A DNA stretch of 64,000 nt from an uncultured Gammaproteobacteria bacterium (GCA_947258715.1 CAMYJH010000010.1:28262-92261); one strand, 5' to 3'. Shown: positions 46,901 to 55,071, counted from the first letter of the stretch. The notes: generated by a model not told the origin, from the sequence alone. A program made the numbers and translations.

Positions 46901-47193
46901 TGCCTATTATCGGGGTCAACACCTTTCTCAATCCGAATCCGCCCGAGGAGGAAGTGCATGTTGAGCTTGCCCGCTCAACGGAAGAGGAAAAACAGAGTCA
47001 GCTCGAGCGTCTTCGCGAGTTTCACGAGGCGCACGCCAGCGAGTCGCCGCAAGCTATCGAGCGCCTCAAGCAGGCGGCGATTAAAAACGATAATGTATTT
47101 GCGGTGCTGATGGACGCGGTGCGCTGCTGCTCCCTGGGGCAGATCACCGACGCTCTGTTTGAGGTGGGCGGTAAATACCGCAGAAACATGTAA
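43921..47193 (+). CDS. icmF: Fused isobutyryl-CoA mutase IcmF (B12-binding, G-protein chaperone and mutase domains)
   Basis: Adenosylcobalamin enzyme of 1090 aa interconverting isobutyryl- and n-butyryl-CoA; known IcmF enzymes also interconvert isovaleryl- and pivalyl-CoA. Residues ~20-150: B12 domain with base-off motif FDGHDASINIMRRILQSQG and GGGGGVIVPSEA. ~190-400: MeaB-like GTPase with P-loop IGITGTGGAGKSSL, AVDPSRRKTGGALLGDRIRM and ETSGIGQGDAGI. ~530-1090: mutase domain with LPGSFPYTAGVFAFKRE, SVSISGYHIAEAGANPITQ, MRFKYGANERSQKLKYHIQT and HTNAYDEAITTPTES. The residue at the place of the methylmalonyl-CoA mutase active-site Tyr seems to be Phe (GVFAF), as in IcmF. GAGGA is upstream. Operator shared with liuR. 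Confidence 0.95.
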   Translation: MATPAAATDIGTRQMPAPANRLRFVTAASLFDGHDASINIMRRILQSQGAEVVHLGHNRSVEDVVTAALQEDAHGIAVSSYQGGHLEYFKYMVDMLRERRGENIRVFGGGGGVIVPSEARELHDYGVTRIYSPEDGQKLGLTGMIEDMLARADADLTHSLPKGIDTVESGDLRALARLITGIEAKTLDEKSRERLLARAAQKASIPVIGITGTGGAGKSSLTDEIVRRFRIDHEDRLRIALIAVDPSRRKTGGALLGDRIRMNAIDHPNIYMRSLATRESGHEIPETLPEAIAAARVAGFDLIIVETSGIGQGDAGIVPQVDLAMYVMTPEFGAQSQLEKIDMLDFADVVAINKFDRKGGRDALRDVRKQVQRNRNAFKESVDEMPVYGTIASRFNDDGVTALYQALVDALAKKGIGDFRGGALPQVDVAFSSESTAVVPAARVRYLAEVAETVREYHKTIAAQAKLARERQHLRSVKRMLEEAGEATEKVEALDGKRDAAMDPRAKKLLQIWPKIKQSYSGDEYVVKIRHREVRTKLRHATLSGSSIPKVALPQFEDDGEILKFLLKENLPGSFPYTAGVFAFKREGEEPSRMFAGEGDAFRTNRRFKYLSKDSEAKRLSTAFDSVTLYGFDPDERPDIYGKVGNSGVSIATLDDMKVMYDGFDLCDPKTSVSMTINGPAPTILAMFLNTAIDQQMAEFEQQNERPATEEEVEEIRAWTLENVRGTVQADILKEDQGQNTCIFSTDFSLRMMGDIQAYFVKNRVRNFYSVSISGYHIAEAGANPITQLALTLSNGFTYVEAYLARGMDINDFAPNFSFFFSNGMDPEYSVMGRVARRIWATAMRFKYGANERSQKLKYHIQTSGRSLHAQEIDFNDIRTTLQALIATYDNCNSLHTNAYDEAITTPTESSVRRALAIQMIINREWGLAKNENSNQGAFIIEELTDLVEEAVLKEFERISERGGVLGAMETGYQRGKIQDESIYYETKKHDGSLPIIGVNTFLNPNPPEEEVHVELARSTEEEKQSQLERLREFHEAHASESPQAIERLKQAAIKNDNVFAVLMDAVRCCSLGQITDALFEVGGKYRRNM

Positions 47194-47195
47194 CT

Positions 47196-47224
47196 GCGTG
47201 ATGCGTAACGGGTGACGCGTGACG
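47196..47224 (+). repeat. Heptad-repeat arm after icmF
   Basis: Words GTGATGC, GTAACGG, GTGACGC, GTGACGC, beginning 4 bases after the icmF stop codon. The opposite arm is probably the GCATCAC array at 47327-47382, with a REP-like palindrome between them. Confidence 0.8.
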
Positions 47225-47243
47225 CGACCTCCACCGAAGCCTC

Positions 47244-47284
47244 CTGTAGGAGCGGCCTTGGCCGCGATTCTTTAGATCAGGCGG
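47244..47284 (+). repeat. REP-like palindrome, copy 1
   Basis: CTGTAGGAGCG start, stem GCGGCC-TT-GGCCGC, then CGATTC and a tail ending in CAGGCGG. Resembles the GTAGGAGCG-type REP units of Pseudomonas and relatives. Confidence 0.85.
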
Positions 47285-47294
47285 CATGGAAATC

Positions 47295-47382
47295 TTGACA
47301 GCGTATCGAGGCGGAATACCCTCGACGCATCACGCATCACGCATCACGCATCACGCATCACGCATCACGCATCACGCATCAC
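47295..47382. repeat. Heptad array: 8 perfect copies of GCATCAC with leader
   Basis: Eight copies of GCATCAC from 47327 to 47382, preceded by a 32-base leader (47295-47326) similar to that before the 12-copy array at 30473. The NRDE gene starts 9 bases after the last copy, so the array lies in its 5' untranslated or promoter region. Confidence 0.93.
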
Positions 47383-47391
47383 AGTTCCGCC

Positions 47392-48216
47392 ATGTGCCTC
47401 ATCTTTGTCGCCTACAAATATCATCCACGCTATCCGCTGGTGGTTGCGGCCAATCGTGACGAGTTTTATCGCCGTCCCACCACCGCCGCCGCTTTCTGGG
47501 CGGAGCATCCGGATCTTCTGGCGGGACGGGATTTGGAAGGCGGCGGTACCTGGCTCGGGATTTCCCGTTCCGGTCGATTTGCCGCCGTCACGAATTTTCG
47601 GGAACCGGGAAATACGCGGGCCAACGCGCCTTCCCGTGGGCAGCTGGTGACTGAGTTTCTGCTGGGGGACGCCACCCCGATGGAATATTTGAGCTGCGTG
47701 AGCGAACTTGGGGCCGATTATAACGGCTTTAATCTGCTGGTACGGAGCGAGCACGCGTTGTGCTGGTACTCCAACCGGGCGCATGGCCCGCAGGAGCTTT
47801 CGCCGGGCGTGTATGCCTTGAGCAATCATCTCCTGGACACGCACTGGCCTAAAGTCGCGCGGGGGCGGGCGGGATTCGAATCGATTCTTGACCGCGATAC
47901 CCTGGATGAGAACGCTTTGCTCGAACTCCTGGCCGACCGCACGGCTGCGCTGGAGGAAGAGCTTCCTGATACCGGGGTCGGGCCCGATCTCGAGCGCGTA
48001 TTGTCACCGATCTTCATCAACAGCGAAAATTACGGTACCCGATCATCTACCGTCATTAGCTTGGACAATGCGGATCAGATCAGATTTGTAGAACGAAGCT
48101 TCGGGCCGGCAGGCCGAACGACGGGCAGGGTAGAGTACGGTTTCCCGCTCGCGTTAGACGAAGCTAGGAACTTGAACTCCAGAAACGTCGCGCAGCGAAA
48201 GGGCGGCGGCCGGTAG
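47392..48216 (+). CDS. NRDE / TANGO2-family protein
   Basis: Protein of 274 aa starting MCLIFVAYKYHPRYPLVVAA followed by NRDEFYRRP, the family name motif. Further conserved parts are LAGRDLEGGGTWLGISRSGR, AAVTNFREPG and YALSNHLLDTHWPKV. The Cys at position 2 could become an N-terminal nucleophile. Biological role not settled (heme or acyl-CoA handling has been proposed for TANGO2). The 5' region is the GCATCAC array. Confidence 0.9.
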   Translation: MCLIFVAYKYHPRYPLVVAANRDEFYRRPTTAAAFWAEHPDLLAGRDLEGGGTWLGISRSGRFAAVTNFREPGNTRANAPSRGQLVTEFLLGDATPMEYLSCVSELGADYNGFNLLVRSEHALCWYSNRAHGPQELSPGVYALSNHLLDTHWPKVARGRAGFESILDRDTLDENALLELLADRTAALEEELPDTGVGPDLERVLSPIFINSENYGTRSSTVISLDNADQIRFVERSFGPAGRTTGRVEYGFPLALDEARNLNSRNVAQRKGGGR

Positions 48217-48284
48217 CTGATTCAGACAGTTTTTCAGGGCAATCAAAGGTCGCTATCTAACAAGTCTGCCCGGAGGAGGGGTCC

Positions 48285-48704
48285 ATGAGCGCAAGCCAAG
48301 ACTGTATTTTTTGCAAGATCATTGCCGGAGAGATCCCGTGCTACAAGCTGTACGAGGACGATGCCACCTTCGCTTTCATGGATATCAATCCCGCCAATGA
48401 CGGGCATGCGCTGGTTATCCCCAAGGACCATGCCAAAGATGTCCACGCCGTTTCTGATGATTCCATTTCTCGGACGGTGATTACGGCAAAAAAGATCGCC
48501 ACGGCGGTTGAGAAAAGCATTTCTCCGACCGGCATTAATCTGGTTCAGTGCAACGGCCCCGCCGCCGGACAATCAGTATTTCATTTTCACATGCACGTTC
48601 TTCCACGGCGCGAGGGCGACGAGTTGAAATTGAATTGGGGATTGAAGCCCGGTGATATGGATGCAATAGGAAAACTTGCGGACAAGATTAAGAGCAATCT
48701 CTAA
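48285..48704 (+). CDS. HIT-family nucleotide hydrolase
   Basis: Histidine-triad protein of 139 aa: CIFCKIIAGEIPCYKLYEDD at the start (zinc-type Cys pair), FMDINPANDGHALVIPKDHA, and the triad HFHMHVLPR. Cleaves nucleoside phosphoramidates or dinucleoside polyphosphates. GGAGG lies just before the ATG. Confidence 0.95.
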   Translation: MSASQDCIFCKIIAGEIPCYKLYEDDATFAFMDINPANDGHALVIPKDHAKDVHAVSDDSISRTVITAKKIATAVEKSISPTGINLVQCNGPAAGQSVFHFHMHVLPRREGDELKLNWGLKPGDMDAIGKLADKIKSNL

Positions 48705-48802
48705 ATCGGCGCCGATTGGTCAAGAAAAGGACTGATCTTCGGTCAAACGCAACACTCGTGTGGCTGGAGGTGAAGAAGAATGTGCTGTCTGCAGCCAGGC
48801 CC

Positions 48803-48844
48803 GCTGTAGGAGCGGACTTGACCACGATTCCTTGAATCAGGCGG
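48803..48844 (+). repeat. REP-like palindrome, copy 2
   Basis: Same CTGTAGGAGCG opening and GATTCCTTGAATCAGGCGG tail as copy 1, but the stem (GCGGAC-TT-GACCAC) is imperfect. Lies between the HIT and dehalogenase genes. Confidence 0.8.
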
Positions 48845-48878
48845 ATGAAAAGACGAAATGGCCGACGAGGAGACGCTA

Positions 48879-49568
48879 ATGAGTAAGCTGACCAAGTTCC
48901 ACGGAATCAAGAGCTGCGTGTTCGACGCCTACGGCACGTTGTTTGACGTGCACTCCGCGGTGGGCAAACACCGCAAGCGGCTGGGGGACAAAGCCGAGGC
49001 GGTTTCCATCACCTGGCGTACCAAGCAGCTTGAATACACCTGGCTTCGAAGCCTCATGGACCGCTACGTGGATTTCTGGCGCGTTACTGGTGACGGACTC
49101 GACTTCGCCCTGGACGCCCACGGTATCGAGGATGCCGCCCTGCGCGATGATCTGATGAACGCTTATCTTTGTCTCGAATGCTACCCGGAAGTTGCGGAGG
49201 TGCTGAGAACGCTCAAGGATGCGGGTATGCGCACCGCCGTTCTTTCCAACGGATCGCCGAGAATGCTGGAGGCTGCGGTTCAAAGCTCCGGCATCGGCGA
49301 CCATCTGGACGCAGTGATTTCGGTGGACGAGATCGGAATCTACAAGCCGGCGCTCGAGGTTTACCAACAGGTGCTGGATCGGCTCGATGTGGGTCGCGCC
49401 CAGGTGAGCTTCCAGTCCTCCAACGCGTGGGACGCGGCGGCTGCGGCCACATTTGGGTTTCGCGTCGCCTGGTGCAATCGCTTCGGTCAGGCGAAAGAGC
49501 GGCTGCCGGACGCGCCGGATGCGGAAATAAAGACTTTGAGCGAGCTGCCGGCGATTGTGTTGGAATAA
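48879..49568 (+). CDS. Haloacid dehalogenase type II (HAD superfamily)
   Basis: 229-aa HAD enzyme of the L-2-haloacid dehalogenase group. Nucleophile Asp in SCVFDAYGTLFDVHSAVGKH, motif II LSNGSPRMLE, Lys in GIYKPALEVY, and the group-specific end SSNAWDAAAAATFGFRVAW with CNR. ATG 48879 is used because GAGGAG stands upstream. Halide release is the family activity; the real substrate here may be another 2-substituted acid. It is close upstream of the isochorismatase-like gene. Confidence 0.9.
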   Translation: MSKLTKFHGIKSCVFDAYGTLFDVHSAVGKHRKRLGDKAEAVSITWRTKQLEYTWLRSLMDRYVDFWRVTGDGLDFALDAHGIEDAALRDDLMNAYLCLECYPEVAEVLRTLKDAGMRTAVLSNGSPRMLEAAVQSSGIGDHLDAVISVDEIGIYKPALEVYQQVLDRLDVGRAQVSFQSSNAWDAAAAATFGFRVAWCNRFGQAKERLPDAPDAEIKTLSELPAIVLE

Positions 49569-49570
49569 AG

Positions 49571-50152
49571 TTGGCGGGTCTGCTCAAAGCCTCCAGTTCT
49601 CTTCTACTCATTGTCGACGTGCAAGAGCGCCTGGCGCCGCACGTTCATGAGAACGCTCGTATCATCGAGAATTGCGAATGGCTAATGGGCGTTGCCGAGG
49701 TGGTCGGCGTGCCGGTGCTTGCGACGGAGCACTATCCCGAAGGTATCGGTCATACCATCCGGCGCCTTCGGGACCGACTAGCGGCTGATGCGGTTCTGCG
49801 AAAAGACCATTTTTCCTGTGTTTCCGAACCGTCGTGCAAGACGCGTATTGATGAAAGCGGCCGAACTCAGATCGTGGTGGCGGGCATGGAGGCCCACGTC
49901 TGCGTGATGCAGAGCGCCATCGAGCTGAAGGAGGCGGGCAAACAGGTGTTCTTGGTCGTGGACGCGGTTTCAAGCCGCACCCCTGAGGATGCGGCTCGCG
50001 CCGTAGAGCGCACGCGCCAACACGGGGTTGAGATTGTGACGCGAGAAATGGTGTTGTTCGAGTGGGCGCACCGCGGCGCGACGGAGCAGTTCCGCCAGCT
50101 TCACCGCCGTTTTCTCAAGACACCATCGCCTGGCGGTGCTGAGCAGCAGTAG
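49571..50152 (+). CDS. Isochorismatase-family cysteine hydrolase
   Basis: 193-aa hydrolase with the catalytic set Asp (LLLIVDVQERLAP), Lys (VLRKDHFSCV) and Cys (VVAGMEAHVCVMQSAIELKE). TTG start 2 bases after the dehalogenase stop, so translation is probably coupled. Relatives hydrolyse amides, nicotinamide or isochorismate; substrate not predictable here. Confidence 0.87.
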   Translation: MAGLLKASSSLLLIVDVQERLAPHVHENARIIENCEWLMGVAEVVGVPVLATEHYPEGIGHTIRRLRDRLAADAVLRKDHFSCVSEPSCKTRIDESGRTQIVVAGMEAHVCVMQSAIELKEAGKQVFLVVDAVSSRTPEDAARAVERTRQHGVEIVTREMVLFEWAHRGATEQFRQLHRRFLKTPSPGGAEQQ

Positions 50153-50197
50153 TGTCGCATCCGCATCGATAGAAATCAGCCGAACGGGGGAGTACAG

Positions 50198-50962
50198 ATG
50201 GAAATCAAGGGTCATGCTGCCATTGTGACGGGAGGAGGCTCGGGCCTCGGGGCGGAAACAGCTCGGTTCCTTCGATCGCGCGGCGCTAAAGTGGCACTGC
50301 TGGATCTTGACGCTGACGCGGCATCCGAAGTCGCGCAAGAGATCGGTGGTATCGCATTTGCCTGCAACGTTTCGGATGCAAAAAGCGTCGAAGAGGTCGT
50401 CGCCGAGGCCAAAGAGAAGAACGGCCCAGCCCGAATTTGCATCAATTGTGCAGGTATCGCGCCGGCAAAGCGAGTCGTGGGTCGCGATGGGCCCATGCCG
50501 CTGGATGATTTCAGGCAGGTGGTAAACGTCAATCTGATTGGAACCTTCAACGTGATTCGCATTGCTGCGGCGGATATGGCCGCGGTTGAGCCAGTAAACG
50601 AGAGCGGAGAACGCGGCGTCATCGTTTGCACCGCGTCCATCGCCGCGTTCGAGGGGCAGATCGGTCAGGCGGCATACAGCGCATCGAAAGGTGGCATTGT
50701 ATCCATGACGCTGCCGATCGCCCGGGAGTTCGCCCGGGTGGGCGTGCGCGTGGTGACGATTGCACCGGGGCTGATGGGGACGCCAATGATGCTCGGCTTT
50801 TCCAAGGAGGTGCAGGATAGTCTGGCGGCCCAGGTGCCGTTCCCGTCCCGGCTTGGGCGTCCCGACGAATACGCTGGGCTGGTAGGTCAGATTATCGAGA
50901 ATGCGATGCTCAATGGAAGCGTTATTCGCCTCGACGGGGCCATCCGCATGCAGCCCAAGTAA
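50198..50962 (+). CDS. SDR-family 3-hydroxyacyl-CoA dehydrogenase (HSD17B10-like)
   Basis: NAD-dependent short-chain dehydrogenase of 254 aa: [29 protein letters not shown] (NAD-preferring Asp), [13 protein letters not shown], and catalytic Ser-Tyr-Lys in [20 protein letters not shown]. The end [20 protein letters not shown] and [12 protein letters not shown] is typical of type II 3-hydroxyacyl-CoA dehydrogenases, which act on 2-methyl-3-hydroxybutyryl-CoA in isoleucine breakdown. That role suits the window. Confidence 0.9.
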   Translation: MEIKGHAAIVTGGGSGLGAETARFLRSRGAKVALLDLDADAASEVAQEIGGIAFACNVSDAKSVEEVVAEAKEKNGPARICINCAGIAPAKRVVGRDGPMPLDDFRQVVNVNLIGTFNVIRIAAADMAAVEPVNESGERGVIVCTASIAAFEGQIGQAAYSASKGGIVSMTLPIAREFARVGVRVVTIAPGLMGTPMMLGFSKEVQDSLAAQVPFPSRLGRPDEYAGLVGQIIENAMLNGSVIRLDGAIRMQPK

Positions 50963-51050
50963 CTCTCGCCTAGCGCGTGGATTCGAATTGGGGACCGGAA
51001 TACGCTTTCGGCGCCGATTTGTCAGAGTTTGGACCGGAGCGGCCGGCGGA

Positions 51051-51069
51051 CTGTAGCCGCGATTCAACC
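51051..51069 (+). repeat. Possible deleted REP remnant
   Basis: CTGTAG is joined directly to CCGCGATTC, as if the left stem and loop of the REP-like unit had been lost. Lies in the 239-base gap before the acyl-CoA ligase gene. Short, so chance is possible. Confidence 0.3.
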
Positions 51070-51201
51070 GTTTGAAGTGGGCCTCAATGCGGCTAGGATA
51101 TATGTCCGAAATTCGCCGCCGGCCCGCTTCCGGGATTTAGTTCCCTGGAGGCGGATAAATTCTTAGAACTCCGCCAGAGCGGCCGTACAAGGAGTGGAAA
51201 A

Positions 51202-53181
51202 ATGAATGATGCGAGCCAGGCTGCCAGGACCCAGGGCAGCAATAAGAAGCTCGACACCTTTCCCAAGCTCTTGTTGGAGAACGCCCGCCGCTATGGCGAC
51301 AAGCATGCCGCGCGGGAGAAGGAGTTCGGCATCTGGCAGCCCTGGACCTGGCGCCAGCTGGCCAAGGATGTGCGCGAGCTCGCTTGCGGTCTCGGGTCCC
51401 TGGGTTTCCAGCGCGGCGACAAGCTGGCCATCATCGGCGACAACCGCCCCGGGCTATACGGAGCCATGTGCGCGGTCCAGTCCCTCGGCGGGGTCCCCGT
51501 GCCCATGTACCAGGACTCCGTTGCCGAGGAACTCCAATTCGTCATGGACCACGCCGAGGCCCGCTTTGCCATCGCGGAAGATCAGGAGCAGGTGGACAAG
51601 CTTCTGGAGATCAAAGAGCGGTGCCCGAAGCTGCAGACCATCATCTACGAAGATCCTCGCGGCATGCGCCACTACAACCAGGCTTTTATCTTTTCCTCCA
51701 AGGACGTTCAGATAAAAGGCAGAGAGCTCGACACCAAGCGTCCGGATTTCTTCGAGTCCGAGGTGGCGAAGGGAAAAGGCTCCGACGTCTCCATAATTCT
51801 TTATACCTCGGGCACCACCGGCCGGCCCAAAGGGGTGATGTTGACCCATGACAATGTTCGCATCACTGCGAAAAATGGAATTGAGCGCGATGGGCTGCGC
51901 CAGGATGAAGAGGTACTCGCTTATCTACCCATGGCGTGGGTAGGCGATCACATTTTTTCTTACGGTCAGGCTTACGTGGCCGGCTTTTGCGTGAGCTGCC
52001 CTGAGAGCGGCGAAACGGTAATGCAGGATTTGCGCGAAATTGGACCTACCTATTTCTTCGCGCCGCCCAGGGTGTACGAAAACCTGCTCACCACCGTGAT
52101 GATCCGGATGGAAGATGCCAGCGCCCTAAAGCGTGCGCTGTTTCATTATTTCATGCGCGTGGCCAAAGGCGTCGGAATCTTGTTGCTCGATGGAAGACCC
52201 GTATCCCCGGGCAAGCGGCTGCTTTACGCTCTCGGCTCGCTGCTCGTTTACGGGCCGCTCAAGAACACCCTGGGTCTCTCCCGTATCCGCATCGCTTACA
52301 CCGCGGGCGAAGCCATCGGCCCGGACATTTTCGATTTCTACCGCTCTCTGGGCGTCAACGTGAAGCAGCTGTACGGTCAGACCGAATCATCCGTCTTCAT
52401 TACCATGCAGCCCAACGGCGAAATCAAGCCCGATACCGTGGGTACGCCCGCGCCCCAAGTTGAGATAAAAATCGCCGAGAACGGTGAGGTTTTGTATCGC
52501 AGCCCCGGTGTTTTCCATTCCTATTACAAGAACCCGGAAGCAACTTCGGAAACCAAGACGGAAGACGGCTGGGTTCACACTGGGGACGCGGGATTTTTCG
52601 ACCAGGACGGTCACCTGAAGATCATTGACCGCGCCAAGGACGTCGGCAAATTGATTGACGGCACCATGTTTGCGCCCAAGTATCTCGAAAATAAACTGAA
52701 ATTTTTCCCCCAAATCAAAGAAGCGGTGGCGTACGGTAACGGCCGCGATTATGTCGGCGCCTTTATCAACATCGACCTGGAGGCGGTCGGCAGCTGGGCC
52801 GAAAAGCACCATATCCCGTACGCCAGCTATCAGGAGCTCGCCACGCGCAAGGAAGTCATCGATCTAATCCAGGGATGCGTGGAAAAGGTCAACGCAGATC
52901 TGGCCGCGGACGAGAATCTTTCTGGCTCCCAAATCCGCCGCTTCCTGGTTCTGCACAAGGAGCTCGACGCCGACGACGGCGAGCTCACCCGCACGCGCAA
53001 GGTTCGGCGCGGATTCGTGGCGGATCGCTATGCCAAACTGGTCGAGGCGCTGTATTCAAGTACAGACAAGTGTGCCGTGGAAACCGAAGTCACGTTCGAG
53101 GATGGTCGCACCGGCAAGATTAAAGCCGAGGTGGAGCTGCGAGACTTGGACCTCGCTGTTCCCGTTGCCAGGGCAAGCTGA
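51202..53181 (+). CDS. Long-chain-type acyl-CoA synthetase (AMP-forming), Liv-cluster
   Basis: 659-aa AMP-dependent ligase making acyl-CoA from acid, ATP and CoA. AMP motif IILYTSGTTGRPKGVMLTHD; A5-like YGQTESS; GWVHTGDAGFFDQDGHLKII with DRAKD; and LTRTRKVRRGFV carrying the C-terminal Lys region. AAGGAG precedes the ATG. It is the first gene of a run (ligase, livG, livH, livM, binding protein, livF, PaaK-like), an arrangement that suggests the transporter imports an acid that is activated at once. Confidence 0.94.
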   Translation: MNDASQAARTQGSNKKLDTFPKLLLENARRYGDKHAAREKEFGIWQPWTWRQLAKDVRELACGLGSLGFQRGDKLAIIGDNRPGLYGAMCAVQSLGGVPVPMYQDSVAEELQFVMDHAEARFAIAEDQEQVDKLLEIKERCPKLQTIIYEDPRGMRHYNQAFIFSSKDVQIKGRELDTKRPDFFESEVAKGKGSDVSIILYTSGTTGRPKGVMLTHDNVRITAKNGIERDGLRQDEEVLAYLPMAWVGDHIFSYGQAYVAGFCVSCPESGETVMQDLREIGPTYFFAPPRVYENLLTTVMIRMEDASALKRALFHYFMRVAKGVGILLLDGRPVSPGKRLLYALGSLLVYGPLKNTLGLSRIRIAYTAGEAIGPDIFDFYRSLGVNVKQLYGQTESSVFITMQPNGEIKPDTVGTPAPQVEIKIAENGEVLYRSPGVFHSYYKNPEATSETKTEDGWVHTGDAGFFDQDGHLKIIDRAKDVGKLIDGTMFAPKYLENKLKFFPQIKEAVAYGNGRDYVGAFINIDLEAVGSWAEKHHIPYASYQELATRKEVIDLIQGCVEKVNADLAADENLSGSQIRRFLVLHKELDADDGELTRTRKVRRGFVADRYAKLVEALYSSTDKCAVETEVTFEDGRTGKIKAEVELRDLDLAVPVARAS

Positions 53182-53195
53182 GAAGCGAAGAGAAG

Positions 53196-54002
53196 ATGGC
53201 CAACGGAAACGGCGGCAATAGACGAAGGATCGGTGGCGTCATTCTCAATGTGGAAGACGTCTCGCTCAGCTTCGGCGGCGTTCAGGCGCTAGAACAAGTC
53301 ACTTTCAGTGTTCGCGAAGGGGAGATCCGCGCCATCATTGGTCCCAATGGTGCCGGCAAAAGCTCCATGCTCAACTGCATCAACGGCTTTTACCATCCGC
53401 AAGGCGGCACCATTACCTACAAAGGCAACAAGCGTAAGCAGATGCGACCCCACGAAGCCGCCGCCCAGGGCATTGCCCGCACCTTTCAAAACATTGCCCT
53501 GTTCAAGGGCATGACCACCCTTGACAACATCATGACGGGCCGCAACCTCAAGATGCGCCGCAACTTTCTTTGGCAAGCACTTTACATCGGTCCGGCGCGG
53601 CGAGAGGAGATGGAACATCGGGCCTTCGTCGAGCAAATCATCGACTTTCTGGAGATCCAGGCGATCCGGAAACAACCGGTGGGAAAACTGCCCTATGGGC
53701 TGCAAAAGCGCGTCGAGTTGGGTCGGGCGCTGGCTGCGGAGCCGGATTTGCTTCTGCTGGATGAGCCCATGGCGGGCATGAACACCGAAGAGAAGGAAGA
53801 CATGTGCCGTTTCGTTCTCGACGTCAACGACGAGTTTGGTACCACAATCGTGCTGATCGAGCACGACATGGGCGTAGTCATGGATATTTCAGATCGCGTG
53901 GTAGTTCTTGACTACGGAAAATTGCTGGCCGACGGCACGCCGGACGATGTGCGCGGGAACAAGCAGGTGATCGACGCTTATCTGGGGGCGGTGCATGATT
54001 GA
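53196..54002 (+). CDS. livG: Branched-chain amino acid-type ABC transporter ATPase, LivG-like
   Basis: 268-aa ATPase. Walker A IIGPNGAGKSSMLNCINGF, signature LPYGLQKRVELGRALAAE, Walker B LLLLDEPMAGMN, H-loop VLIEHDMGVVMDISDRVVVL. GIARTFQNIALFKGMT is typical of LivG. The C-terminus is that of HAAT-family ATPases. Starts 14 bases after the ligase gene. Substrate inferred from neighbours. Confidence 0.93.
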   Translation: MANGNGGNRRRIGGVILNVEDVSLSFGGVQALEQVTFSVREGEIRAIIGPNGAGKSSMLNCINGFYHPQGGTITYKGNKRKQMRPHEAAAQGIARTFQNIALFKGMTTLDNIMTGRNLKMRRNFLWQALYIGPARREEMEHRAFVEQIIDFLEIQAIRKQPVGKLPYGLQKRVELGRALAAEPDLLLLDEPMAGMNTEEKEDMCRFVLDVNDEFGTTIVLIEHDMGVVMDISDRVVVLDYGKLLADGTPDDVRGNKQVIDAYLGAVHD

Positions 54003-54057
54003 TGTCACAAAGGCTATCGAAAGACGAATATTTGAAACCGAAGCGAGCCCAAACGGC

Positions 54058-54098
54058 TTGATTTAAGGAATCGCGAGCAAGCTCGCTCCTACAGCGGG
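54058..54098 (-). repeat. REP-like palindrome, copy 3 (inverted)
   Basis: Reverse orientation. Stem GCGAGC-TT-GCTCGC (read on the minus strand) with CTGTAGGAGCG opening and a GATTCCTT tail. Lies between livG and livH. Stem bases differ from copies 1 and 4 but remain paired. Confidence 0.85.
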
Positions 54099-54135
54099 TT
54101 TCGTTAAACGTTTTACTGCGGATAGTTATTAGACC

Positions 54136-55071
54136 ATGGAAACGCTGCACGCCGTATTCGTTGCTCCCTGGCTCGACATGTGGGAGGCGCCGGTTTTCTT
54201 TGCCGAGGTGTTTGTCAGTGGTCTGCTGACGGGAGTGATGTACTCCCTCGTCGCGCTTGGCTTCGTGCTGATATTCAAGGCGTCGGGAACCTTCAATTTT
54301 GCCCAGGGTGTGATGGTCCTGTTTGCTGCGCTCACTCTGGTTGGGTTGATGGAAAAGGGAGTGCCCGTTTGGCTTGCGCTGATACTCACAGCGGTAGTTA
54401 TGGTGGTGTTGGCAATAGTCATCGAACGCGTAATGTTGCGTCCGCTGGTCAATCAAGAGCACATCATACTTTTCATGGCCACCATTGGTCTGGCCTTTTT
54501 TCTTGAAGGATTCGGAGAGCTAATCTGGGGCAGCAACGTCAAACGCCTCGATGTCGGCATTCCCGAAGAACCGGTCATGATCAAGGGTGTTTTGCTGAAT
54601 TCCTTCGATATCTGGGCCGCCGCCATCGGCGCGATCCTTGTGGCGGGTCTCGCGGTTTTTTTCCACAAGACGCCCATTGGTCGCGCGCTGCGCGCGGTGG
54701 CCGACGACCACCAGGCGGCTCTATCGGTTGGCATTCCGCTGAAGACCATCTGGATTATCGTGTGGTCGGTTGCGGGCATTGTTGCGCTGGTCGCAGGAAT
54801 CATGTGGGGGGGTAAGAGCGGTGTGCAGTTTTCGCTTTCACTCATCGCTTTCAAGGCGCTCCCCGTTCTCATTCTCGGCGGTTTTACCTCCGTTCCGGGC
54901 GCCATCGTGGGCGGGCTGATCATCGGAGTTGGGGAGAAGGTGGCCGAGGTTTATTGGGGCCCCCTGATTGGCGGCGCGATTGAAAACTGGTTTGCCTACG
55001 TGCTGGCACTGGTGTTTTTGCTTTTCAGGCCGCAGGGACTGTTCGGCGAACGAATTATCGAGAGGGTGTGA
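54136..55071 (+). CDS. livH: Branched-chain amino acid-type ABC transporter permease, LivH-like
   Basis: 311-aa permease with about eight membrane segments. Family text: LLTGVMYSLVALGFVLIFKA, GTFNFAQGVMVLFAALTL, GRALRAVADDHQAALSVGIP and FKALPVLILGGFTSVPGAIV followed by GGLIIG. The end FLLFRPQGLFGERIIERV is typical. The stop codon TGA is part of the first heptad word (GTGATGC) of the element that follows. Confidence 0.94.
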   Translation: METLHAVFVAPWLDMWEAPVFFAEVFVSGLLTGVMYSLVALGFVLIFKASGTFNFAQGVMVLFAALTLVGLMEKGVPVWLALILTAVVMVVLAIVIERVMLRPLVNQEHIILFMATIGLAFFLEGFGELIWGSNVKRLDVGIPEEPVMIKGVLLNSFDIWAAAIGAILVAGLAVFFHKTPIGRALRAVADDHQAALSVGIPLKTIWIIVWSVAGIVALVAGIMWGGKSGVQFSLSLIAFKALPVLILGGFTSVPGAIVGGLIIGVGEKVAEVYWGPLIGGAIENWFAYVLALVFLLFRPQGLFGERIIERV

